DNA from: Acridotheres tristis
Taxonomy: Eukaryota > Chordata > Aves > Passeriformes > Sturnidae
Assembly: GCA_037013685.1 (NCBI GenBank)
Contig: CM072898.1
Coordinates: 930,001-994,000, forward strand
Length of the DNA stretch: 64,000 nucleotides
Reading direction: 5' to 3'
Positions within the stretch are counted from its first letter, which is position 1; the number at the start of each line of letters is the position of its first letter. Below, one piece after another: positions 11,881 through 22,310 of this stretch. The notes beneath the pieces were generated by a model. It saw only the letters and a list, made by a program, of their open reading frames with translations, had not been told where the DNA came from and did no database searches. Both the position numbers and the translations under genes were made by a program.

Positions 11881-13263
11881 CCTTCTCTCTGTTATGCTTT
11901 CCAGGTTTTTAAGATTTACAAAATCTCAGAAATTTAAAACTCCTTTGAGCTAATTTTTGAATCTCAAGAATGAACAGACCCCTTATGGCAGGGCAATATT
12001 TGAGTACTGGAAAAACAGAGCTTTACATTTACCCTCAACAGTTTTGGTGTGTTTAACCCGTTAAAGCAGTGACTCAGGGCCATCCTAAATGCCCCTCAGA
12101 GCCCTGCCAGCTCCGAGCTGCAGCCCTGCTAATCAAAAACAGAAAAGCAGGAGGGAGGGACACAAGACAGACTAATTAGATCAGGAGCAGCATCCCACTG
12201 GCATGTTAATACTTGCCCTGGACTCTCCCAAAGATCTCTGCAGAGCTGCACTGCACAGTAAAGCAGAGAGAGGCGCCTTCCCAGGAATAAGGTGATGTGG
12301 ACATGTAATAAGGAAGCTTTCTAATGAGGTGAGAGGAGGCAAACAGGACACTGAATCCAAACAAGGATCGGTCTGCATTAAGGCACACATTTTAAGAGTC
12401 AGGGCAAGCAACCAGTGGAGGAAACTACCAAAAGAGATGAGTAGAGGACTTTGAGATATGATTTCCTTCTTTTTTCCCCTCAACTAGAGTTTCAAACTCA
12501 CATACAAATGTCCAGCCATGCTCAACACAGCAATAACTTACAGATGAAGTCACATAAGAAGTGATAATAAATTTTCTGCATCCTTCTAGCCTCCATACTT
12601 ACTTACCTAAATTTAAAAATTTATTTGATGCTGTGCTGTGGGTGAGGAAAATAGATTCTTTGTTCCATTGGCTGCAAGCACAGGGAAGTGTCATACTACT
12701 TTTTAAGTGCCCTTTCAGCTGAATATGGGAACATAACTTGGTGTGGGAGGCACATGGAGAACACTGCAATATGCACGATAGGAATAAACAGCAGCTGTCT
12801 CCAGACACACAAAGGGAGCACCAAATTCCAGCCAGGATCCCCGGCTGCCCCCTCTCCCTGCTGGGATTTGTTTCCTGCGCGTGGCAGCGTGAAATGAGGG
12901 GGTGCTGGAGGACATGGTGCTGGCACAGCACAATCAAAACACTTATTTCCCTAGGTATGGATGAGGAATCGTGTTATTTATGCAGCAGCCATGACACAGA
13001 AGGCATTGTCATAATAAGGGGCTATTTTAGGATATGTCCACCCCCATCAAAACTTCTCTGTGGCCAGACTGCTGCTTTGCTGGGACTTGAGGGACTGAAG
13101 TTGGTCACACCTTTTCTCAGCGTTTCAGAAAGTATTCTCTGTGTGTTTTGTGTCAGCTCTATTGGCAGCTGCAGTAGGATTTGAATGATCAGTGCTAATT
13201 CTCTGTGCTTCTGGGGCAGCTGCTCACTCTGCTCACCCTGCCAAGGTCAGAGGGATGAGCGGA
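11881..13263. other. Unique non-coding sequence
   Basis: Mixed composition. Overlapping open frames on both strands at 12600-13184 (up to 148 codons) have no domains or splice context I can recognise. Nothing else is seen. Confidence 0.45.
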
Positions 13264-13607
13264 TCTGGAATGGTGTCCTGTTCTCCAGCCTGGGCTGCCC
13301 CAACTGAAAACTGCCCAGCCCCACGGCCCAGCCCTGTGTGTGCCCCACGAGCAGGGAAATGCAGCTCTGACAGCTCTGGAATGGTGTCCTGTTCTCCTGC
13401 CTGGGCTGTCCCAACTGAAAACTGCCCAGCCCCACGGCCCAGCCCTATCTGCCACACAGAGCAGGGAAATACAGCTCTGTCCAGCTCCTGAGGGGTTCTG
13501 GAATGGTGTCCTGCTCTCCTGCCTGGGCTGTCCCAGCCAAAAACTGCCCAGCCCCACAGCGCAGCCCTGTGTGTGTCACACGAGCAGGGAAATGCAGCTC
13601 TGACAGC
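13264..13607 (+). repeat. Three tandem copies of a ~111-122 bp repeat
   Basis: Copies begin TCTGGAATGGTGTCCTG at 13264, 13375 and 13497. Each continues through 'CTGGGCTG', AAAACTGCCCAGCCCCAC, 'CAGCCCT', an 'AGCAGGGAAAT' block and 'CAGCTC'. The second spacer is 11 bp longer because of an insertion near its end. Similarity is high, so expansion is fairly recent. It lies directly before the 12-bp minisatellite and the two may form one hypervariable locus. Confidence 0.93.
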
Positions 13608-13731
13608 TCCTGGCTGGCCTCCAGCACACGGCTGTGCTGTGGCAGGAGCAGAACAGAGGGGTTTGTTTCCAGCAGAGTTCTCTTTAAGCCCCGGCCATGC
13701 CGTCAGGAGGGTGCCCGCCCCCCCCCCCGGG
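13608..13731. other. GC-rich junction between two minisatellites
   Basis: Contains an 11-base C run around 13718-13728 immediately before the 12-bp array. No other feature is seen. Confidence 0.6.
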
Positions 13732-14042
13732 CCCATCCCTGCTCCCATCCCTGCTCCCACCCCTGCTCCCAGCCCTGCTCCCATCCCTGCTCCCATCCCT
13801 GCTCCCATCCCTGCTCCCAGCCCTGCTCCCATCCCTGCTCCCATCCCTGCTCCCATCCCTGCTCCCATCCCTGCTCCCAGCCCTGCTCCCATCCCTGCTC
13901 CCATCCCTGCTCCCATCCCTGCTCCCAGCCCTGCTCCCATCCCTGCTCCCATCCCTGCTCCCATCCCTGCTCCCATCCCTGCTCCCAGCCCTGCTCCCAT
14001 CCCTGCTCCATCCCTGCTCCCATCCCTGCTCCCATCCCTGGT
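13732..14042 (+). repeat. 12-bp minisatellite CCCATCCCTGCT with 108-bp higher-order period
   Basis: There are 26 units of CCCATCCCTGCT or its variant CCCAGCCCTGCT, with one CCCACCCCTGCT, one 11-bp unit (14008-14018) and a final CCCATCCCTGGT. The AGC variant starts at 13768, 13816, 13876, 13924 and 13984, i.e. at alternating 48- and 60-bp spacing, giving a nine-unit 108-bp super-repeat. All frames on both strands stay open because 12 is a multiple of three, which explains the 120-300-codon frames (one of 299 codons on minus). Plus-strand cytosine richness means the minus strand carries the G runs. Confidence 0.97.
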
Positions 14043-15345
14043 GGCCATGCTCCTCGCTGCTGCTCCACAACCAAACACTGGATTCTCTTCTGGAGCAGGC
14101 CTGGGAGAGGGCCCAGGGATATCCTGGGACAATAATGAATCTTTTGTGAATCGAAATATATTGTGAATACAAAATGAATCTTTTGTGTTTACAAAGGTGC
14201 AATTTAGAGGATCTGCATCTCAGTTTATACCTATGGAGTGACAGGCTCAGAAACCCACAGCTCATGTCCCCAAGTGACTGAGGGACAGAATAGGAAGTCC
14301 CAGTTTTAAACTTGAAAAATACACTCATAAAGAGAAATCTTTGTTTAAAAGTTCTCCATTTTCCTGTTCATACAGTGTTCAAGATTGGAATTAACTCCAT
14401 TTTATACCCAAGCTGACCCCGGCCTGCTAGCTGTGATCAGCCCTGGAGTATACATCTTTTGAAACTATTTTCTCCTTTTCAGTAAAGACCTTTGCCAAAA
14501 AACAGGTGTTCCACATTTCCTGGGGATGCAAATTAGCAATTTCACAGCTCCTTTAACATTTCAAGTGCAAAACCAAAGGCTTGAATCCAAGGAAATATAT
14601 ATTTCATAATTTTATTTTTACCAACAAATTAAAACTTTAGATTATTATCCATAAACATCTTCCCTATAATAAGCAGGAGTATAACTAAATCCCATCTTCT
14701 GATAAATCTTGCAAGATCAAAAGAAAAATCTCAATTATTATGATTCTGAGATGCAGCTTAGATTTGTGCTGTCTTTTGCAGCAACAAACATTTTAAGAAA
14801 CAGCTTACCTATGTGCATTCATATATCATGGATATTTTTCTTACATATTTTTCAGTCTGCTGCAAATTAGCAAAATATTCCTACAAAGAGGACCCACACA
14901 GATCCAAACCAGAAACACCAGTGAAAATGTGGGGAAAGTTTGACTTGCATTTTCTTCAGTCAAATAATATTAATATCTAAAAATTGAAATGAGAATTATG
15001 TGCATTTATGCAGAAGTTTCACTGGGATTTCAGTAATTCAGCACTAGAAAAGGAAAAGGGCCAAGTAATCAACATTTCTGCTGCTTGCCATTATTCCCAG
15101 AAGCAACATCACACAATGTTACCAGTTGCTACTTGATTAAGTTACTTTAAAGATTACCTGCTGGTACAGTATCTGCCCATTATTCACAAGATATTTCAGG
15201 TAACATATGATGAATATTTCAGCAGCTTTTTTTTTTTTTTTTAATATCAGAAGTTTCTTGGAAAGTTCTCTTGACAAATTTTAAATATTTGGTAGTGTAA
15301 TGTGTCCGTGCTAAGTGCACCTTAAGAAAAAGTTTAGAAATAAAC
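14043..15345. other. Unique AT-rich sequence
   Basis: GC drops sharply after the minisatellite. A T17 run lies at about 15226-15242. No retroelement end or coding segment is recognised. Confidence 0.5.
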
Positions 15346-15512
15346 TAAAAACTACTTAAAAACCCAAAAAACCCTCAGAATAAATAAAAACAAACCAAAC
15401 AAAAACGAAAACCAAACACACAACACCACCAACACCAAAACCCAAACTGACAAAAAAAAAAAAAAAAAAAAAAAACCACACACCAAAGAAACTAAACCCA
15501 AACCAATCACAG
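15346..15512. repeat. A/C-rich low-complexity tract with A24 run
   Basis: The plus strand is almost entirely A and C, with words such as AAACC, CAAAC and CACC, split by an uninterrupted A24 (15452-15475). The complementary T/G bias creates a hydrophobic Phe/Leu/Val open frame on minus that is not a protein. A similar shorter tract lies at 20485-20565. Confidence 0.85.
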
Positions 15513-18500
15513 AACTAATCCCAAAAAATATTTTCAAAATTGTTTTCAATAGCAAGGAAACTGCTTGTTGTACTTCAGGAGCCCTAATCTCTGTAGGTCA
15601 GATGGGGTTTTCTAACAGTTTGAAATGAGCTTCTCAGACTTGAGGAACTGGAAAACAATTTGCTGCAAATAGGGGAAAACATAGAAAGGAGCAATCCAGC
15701 CAGAAAAGGCATATCCCAAGCTAGAAAACCTGTCTAAGTTTGGGGTTTTTTCTTTTATCAATATTGTATTAACTCAATGAAAATGTGTTGAAACAGCAGA
15801 AGGTGAGATGGGCCACAATGGTGAAAGGCGGTTATGTCTGCACACATTACTGGTGCCAATTTTAAAGCCTAATTTTTAGGTTGCACTGAGCAGCAGCCTC
15901 ACAGATCCAGGTTCTGCTCGTGCTGGCTGCTCTCTGGAACCACCCAGGACATGAAGAGCCCCTGCACAGGCAGGATCAGTCAGATCCAGGAGTTCACAGT
16001 GTTATTACATTTTCAATTTCTGTCCAAGTGCAAGTGTGTGATCCCATACCCTTTGGATTTCAAAAAGCCATTGCATTGAATCAAACTCCAAGAAGGCAGA
16101 TTAAATATAAATAACAAAGAATTTTAACACAGCTCTGAAGGAGGGCAAAAGGGTCTTGAAATATGTTGTTTTCAGTTGTTTCACCTGTCACTCAAAGCCC
16201 TGAGGAGAAAAGCAAAGCTCACATGAGGATGGTGCTGCAAGTACAGAGACATCAGCACAGTAACTGCTCAGGTCTGCTAACAAAACCTGGCAGGAGGAAA
16301 GACAGAGAACATCTTTGAACTGTAAAGTGCCATGGAAAGATGGAAACCACTTCCACAAATCCCTGTCTCTGGTTAGCAGCAGCCCTGGTGGCTCTCACAT
16401 CACAATTCACAGTGGGTTCACTCTGCTGCTTGATGGATTTAGCAAATTTTGGTGCAGTAAGGTCTTCTTATCCCCATAACAAAATTAGAACCTTGTTTCA
16501 TTTAATCTGCCATTTTTTTCTTAATTTGCAAGCAGCTGTTGCAGGTTCCCAGCAGATAATTTTCTTTGCCAACACATCAGAACTTGGGGCAGTGCTCGGT
16601 GCCTGCAGCAAAGGCTGCTCTGCTTTAACCAGAGGGATCTGCTGCTCCAGCAGGGAATGACCAGAACAAAGGGACAAACCTGCACAGTGTCTCTGGGCCA
16701 CTTTGACCCAGCTGGAGAATGGCCAAAGAGCATCTCTGCACAGTCCCTGGGATGTTCTGAAGCACATTTACTCTTTCAGACCTCTCCTCTTCATTGGTGA
16801 GCAGGAAGGACCCTCCTCATACCCTTACTACACCCCTTGGGATCTCCTGGGAGCTCTGCAGCACCAGCTGCACTTCTTCACTAAAACACTGATTAGAACT
16901 GCATCTGAACTTGTAACCCATAAAGATAAAATAGATGTGAAAAAGAAAGGGAAAAGATTGGACAGAACTGAGGCTACAAAAAGCAGGAGCTGCTCAGCAC
17001 CCCATGCACAATCTAAATCCAAATTATCTTCACTAGGCTTGATCCCTGAGCAATCCTGTAACTGAGCACATATTAAAGAAACATAGGCACATAATAATTA
17101 TTGACAGAATTTTTCTGAGAGAGAGATTTCAGGAGGTTGTGGGGTTAGGGGAAGGGGCAAGGTCTGTGGCATTTCATTTTCACCAGTTCCATTGTCAGGA
17201 AGTCTTACACAACAGATAGTGTACAATGTGTTATATTCCATAACAAACATTTCCAAATATTTATAATTTTAGATCAAACACTACCAACTTTGATAAGGAA
17301 AGCAGCAGGAATAGGAGATACTGGAATGCTGTGCCTATCCAGTCAGAAGTCCTTTCAGATTTGAAAGGAGTTGAGGAAAGTTAATCAGAGTATCAGCAGA
17401 TGCTAAGAAGAAGAATTCTGCTTTCTGGGAGAAAACACAGGAACAGGAATTCAATACACCTCAGTGCTAACATCTCTTTCTCAGGAGTTTTGGACCAGCA
17501 AACCCACAGCAATGCAGCAGATAAAACGTTGCAGACAAAGCAGACAAAGCTTAAAACTCATGAAGGGATTCTAGTGGACAGCAAGAATCTACACATCTGA
17601 TACTGTGATCAACCTGCTCAAGATGTTTCCTGTAGGCACTGCTGCAAACAGTGGGAAAATGTACAGATATACAGAACATCTGCTTGTTCCTCCTTTTGCT
17701 TTACCTCTCACAGCCCTCAGACTCTGCACTGCCTCCTCCCTCAGCACTGTGGATTTCCTTGGATCTCAGTGCAGCTTTCCCATCCCTGCACCCCTCACCA
17801 CCCTCAGGTTTGTCCCTGTCACCTCTGAGGTCCCCTGACTGTGCTGCCCTCAGCCCCTGCCTCTGCTGCAGCCTCTTGTCTGGGTGCTGACTCCCTGCAG
17901 GGACAACTGATCCTCTTAAAAACCAGGATCCCAAAAGGCAAAGGAAAACCAAACCCACTCCATTCCCAGACGAGCTCCTGCTTGGTGGGGCCAGGCAGGA
18001 GACCTGCTGCTCCTGTAACACATTTCTGAGCAAATGCAGCCTCACACAAGGGGCACTCCCACTCCTAGGACACGTTTCCCTGCTGAGGTGCAGCTGCAGC
18101 AGTGCTGGCACCACAGCACTGCTCACAGGGTGTACGATATTAAGCATGAATAGCTGACAAATTTATGAGATTTAAACCTCACGTTGAAAAGCTACTGGTT
18201 GGTTCTGGGTGCTTGGTAGACATGACAACTTCTTTTGTGATTAATTCTAACAATAACTTAGTTTTAGGATCCTCTGACATAAAAATCTTGGCTGCTACAA
18301 TATTAAATAGGAGATAAATCCAGGGAAATGTATTTGTTACTAAATCTTTTCCTTTTTAAAAATCATCTTTATAATATTGCCAGATGAAGATCTCAGTTTG
18401 GAAAGCATTGACGCATCTGGAAATTTTATCATTTCTGTCAGAACACAGCAAAAGAAATTTATAATTCCTGAAACCATTTTTTGATAACCATGTACTATGT

Positions 18501-20484
18501 TTTCAGAAATTCTCCAGGTAGCACACATTAAGGCCGAAATTTTACAGCTGCTTCACAGTGTGAGCAGAATTCCAAAAGGGAATTAGCTGCAGCCGTCACA
18601 ACTCGGAACCCTGCTCATCAAGGACAACCCTTGTGTGCTTGTGCCCAGTGCTCTCAGATGTTGTAATTGAACAATTCAAAGCTGACCACACGGCTTTGTA
18701 CCTCCCTAGAGACTCACAAGCCATAGAGAAACTACAGCTACAATGAACTCAAGGCAAATTATATTACAGGCAGCAGTGAGAAGGAGCTTCAGTCCCAAAA
18801 CAGATAAGAGAACCCTCTAGTGCTCCCTTACCTGTTTTCACCTTTCTACCAGAGATTTTTCCTCAGTACATCATCTTTAGAACCCTCAAGCACAGCTGTG
18901 CCTTCCCTCCCTTGGATGCTGACACCCGGAATTCAGTTTTCAGATTTCAAAATGGGGCATAACAGCCCACGCTGAACACAAGAGAGAAGCCAAATTGTCC
19001 CCTGGAAGCGCTGTACACAAAGAGCAGACAGACACGGGGCTGCCTCACTGGAGGCACAATTAAAACAATGGTTGAAGGCAAAGTGTGGAGGCACAACCAG
19101 CTTGGAGTAGAAGATCTGAGAGCTTTGACATTCTCAAGCTGAAGAGACAGAAGGACATTCCCAACTGTGGGTGCCCCTGTACCTCTGCTAGAGTGCAGCT
19201 TGAGGAAATCCCATGAATATCGGGGAAGGGATGGTCCATAACTCCCCCCCACAGCAAGAAGTGAATGGCAGAGGTGACAATTGGCTTTAGGTATTTCAAA
19301 GCACATCAGTGAGGCTTCCCTGAGGATATTGCAGACCAAGGTGACTGTCCAGCCCTTTGTCCAGTTTTCCAAGAATTTATGGGATCACAGTGCCAGCACC
19401 TCCCTTCCCAAGCCTTCCCAGTCTGCTGGACAACATTAAAAGATCTAAAAACCCTACATACCTTAACAAAAGAGATAGTTCTAACAAACCCTGAATCCTA
19501 CAACATTTTAGATGGTAATGATACACATGTATCTGAATTGCTCTTTGCTGCTCCACAGAGATAATAGGCCAAAGAGAGAGAATTGGATATAAAAAAGAGA
19601 AATACATGTATAATTAATAGCTCAAAGCGATTTCTTGTTCAGAGATGGTGAGTGCAGAGGAGGGTTTATTAGGAGAAATTACTGAGGCAGAAACATCACG
19701 ATGATTGAGGAAATTTTTGGTTTTCATCCCCTACTTTAGTGATAGAGAGAAATTAAATAAGTAAGGAAAGGTTTCTTACACACATTTTCTTATTCTCTCA
19801 TCTGTATCTCTTATGTAAAAATAAACAATGCTATTAAAGTTCAACATTTGTATTTCTCAATGAATCAAGAGATCAGTTGGTTTATTATGACAAAGCAGTT
19901 AAAAGGATTTTAAGGAAAATTAAGTTTCTTTGTTTAGACTGCAGTAAGAGGTAACTGAAGTGTGAAGTGCTGACAAAACATGGCCCAAGCCCTGCTCCTG
20001 TAAATAGGTTTTGCTGTTAAACTCAGACTCCAAATGAAATGTTCTGTTTCCAGTCTGGATGATCCAAGGGGGAGAGTGGGATCAAGCTGTTGTTACCTCA
20101 AGCTCTGAACAGCTCCCCTTCTTCCCAATTTAAATTGGAAGTGCAACATGGACTAAAATAAACGAGCATATTAATTTGATTTCAGTGCAACTACTGAACA
20201 AGATACCTGGAAATCACCTTCAGCTTGTGTTTGGCTACAACATTCATATGAGTGAACACCAAAACTTGAGAGCCAAAGTTTCACTGCTCAGAGTTTTTCT
20301 GAGGAATGTGGGTGGGATCAGCTGCCAGTACACAACAGCACACGAAGATAATAAATTTGGGTTTTTTTCCCAAAGATTAAATCCATTACTGAGATAGTAA
20401 GCACTAAGAAGAACTGTTAAGCTGCTTAATTTAAAAGACTGGAAAGGAAAATAAGGTCACTTTACTCCTTTGATTAAATAAAAG
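15513..20484. other. Unique non-coding sequence, no gene recognised
   Basis: About 5 kb of mostly AT-rich DNA with GC-richer pockets (17690-18120, 18900-19250). Open frames up to 148 codons exist on minus (17701-18147, 18947-19372), but they overlap other open frames and show no recognisable motif. A 14-bp palindrome, CCAATTTAAATTGG, is at 20125-20138. Confidence 0.5.
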
Positions 20485-20565
20485 CATAAAAACAAACCAA
20501 AAAAAGCAACACCTCAACAATCTAACCAACCAAATAAAAAAACCAAACAAACCCAAAAAGCCAAA
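20485..20565. repeat. A/C-rich low-complexity tract
   Basis: An AAACAAACC-type sequence poor in G and T on the plus strand, resembling the tract at 15346-15512. It may be a decayed (CAAA)n repeat. Confidence 0.7.
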
Positions 20566-22180
20566 CAGTAAGGGGTTTGTGCTAACTATCCTATGATAAA
20601 TACAAAGTGTTGTAAGCTGACCCAGAATCTGCAAGGGCAATGCCCTCCATCTTGTTTTGAATAGTCTTAAGAGCTGTCAGATCTAAGGAATCTATTTCAT
20701 TTCACTTTATGCACATAATTCAGTCCTTTATATGTCTTTAATAAGATGAGAATTGAGCAAAACACCAGCATTTAGTCACAAATTAATTTTAATCTCTCCC
20801 AAACTCCATGAGCAAGTTTATAACCATCACTGATCACTTTAGAATTCATTTATTTTGTCTCTAACCTGCAGGCAATAAATAATATTGAACTTCCTGAACA
20901 TTTTCCTAATTAGAGCTGAAAAGAAAAAGCCATTGCCAATTCCTCTTGCTGTAAAAGGAGAAGGGATACAATTAGTTTGTCCATAAATAAATGACCCCAC
21001 CCAGTTCAGGGCCAAGAGCCCTGGCACATTTTGGTTTTCACACTCTGGTGTGTGTTTTATTCACTGTGCTAAACTGCCTTTCAGCTCTACACTCTTTCTG
21101 GTCAAGCACAGGTGTCTGGGTCAGAACAACTTCAGAAATGGAAAGAAAAACCCTTTCCAAGGGGATGCCAGGGATGCCCAACACCACCAACCAGGAGCCT
21201 CCAGCATGGACAGAAGGCTCAGATAGCTCAGACCTCCTGAGCTGGCTGAGAGTAGAATGGTTGTGATCCTTGAACTGGGAACTGAGGTAACACTGACAAT
21301 CCCAGCAGGGCTTTCTCCAGTACCCCTGAATTCCAGGACAGTTCCCACCTCCGGCCACCCTGACCCAGAACTGCAGCTCCTTTCAGCTGAGAAACTGAGA
21401 GCTGAACACCCACGTTTGTTATTTTCTGGCAAGTCCCTACATCACACCTGGCATCCCTGAATGATGGTCCTACTGCAGGAAATGGTGCTTTCCTCATGAA
21501 GCAAATGGCAAATTGGGAAAGTCCTGTGACATCAGAGCAATCTGCTCACCTGCCAAGCACAAACCCCTATTCCTGAACTTCCAACCTGCTGCTTGAGGCA
21601 CAGAGACATCTCAGTGAGTAGGAGGAGGGTGACTGGTGTAAGCACATCCCTCTGTGGCCTCAGGAATTCACTGGCTTCTGCCTTATTGCTGGGTGCTGGG
21701 GGTGCTTGGATAAACAGCTGTTAAGAGAATATCTTTGAAAACAAGTTAGAGCCACTGACCCGCTGCAGTGCTTGGAGCAGAGCTGGAATCTGTTTGCAGG
21801 CAGGTGACACAGTGACACAGTGATGGCAGAGCCTGACACCAAGGGCTGGCCCAAGGACGAGAACAGGATTAGCCCTGCAGAGACACAGACAGTCTGAGGG
21901 TCAGTAACGACCGATAACACAGCCAAAGTGTGGCCATGGATCCCTTGAGAAGATACACATTTCTCCCAGTAAATGAAATGTACAGAAATGCTTGGCTATC
22001 CAAGCATTAAGTATGTAAAATCCTAGTTATTCATTGAACAGTAGATTTTGACCTTATATGCAGAATAAGTTGTGTTCATCCATTTTTAATGCAGAACAGT
22101 CCTTGCATTCTTTCTGTGTCCCACGGAGTGCTGGGGGCACTCTGCTCTACTCCTGGTAAAGGTCAATTAGTTAAAATTAG
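20566..22180. other. Unique non-coding sequence
   Basis: The GC-richer part at 21000-21470 carries several overlapping open frames on both strands without recognisable content. A short 'GTGACACA' triplication is at 21806-21824. Confidence 0.45.
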
Positions 22181-22310
22181 TCACAGATCACAGTCACAGA
22201 CCTTTCTGAGTTAGAAAGGACCCACAAGGATCATCGAGTCCAGAGCTGAATTAAATGGCCCACACAGGCTTGAACCCACAACCTTGGTGTCATTAACACC
22301 ACACTCTAAT
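22181..22310 (-). mobile_element. tRNA-Ile-derived SINE, TguSINE1-like
   Basis: On the minus strand the left part reads TTAGAGTGTGGTGTTAATGA then CACCAAGGTTGTGGGTTCAAG, matching the anticodon-to-TΨC half of tRNA-Ile. The box B motif GGTTCAAGCCT is at 22266-22276. The body continues 'GACTCGATGATCCTTGTGGG', 'TCCTTTCTAACTCAGAAAGG' and a degenerate TGTGA tail (22181-22200), the CR1-like 3' end that lets this family borrow CR1 machinery. The first part of the tRNA, with box A, is missing, so this copy is 5'-truncated and transcriptionally dead. I know the family only from passerines; the match is from memory. Confidence 0.88.

Noticed and set aside
11555..11912. Pro-rich frames on both strands, 82-116 codons
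   Set aside because: They overlie a minus-strand CR1 fragment and lack reverse-transcriptase motifs in the correct frame.
13233..14328. Frames of 120-299 codons with MGAG, GSRD, WEQG, PAPI or LLPS repeats
   Set aside because: The 12-bp period is a multiple of three and contains no stop in any frame. Simultaneous openness on both strands shows a repeat artefact.
15352..15555. Hydrophobic minus-strand frame resembling a membrane protein
   Set aside because: The Phe/Leu/Val bias comes from the A/C-rich tract with A24.
20125..20138. 14-bp palindrome as a possible regulatory site
   Set aside because: AT-rich palindromes of this length are expected by chance in 64 kb, and nothing around it suggests function.
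22261..22310. Possible functional tRNA-Ile gene
   Set aside because: Only the 3' half of the tRNA is present. Box A and the acceptor stem are missing, and it is fused to the SINE body.
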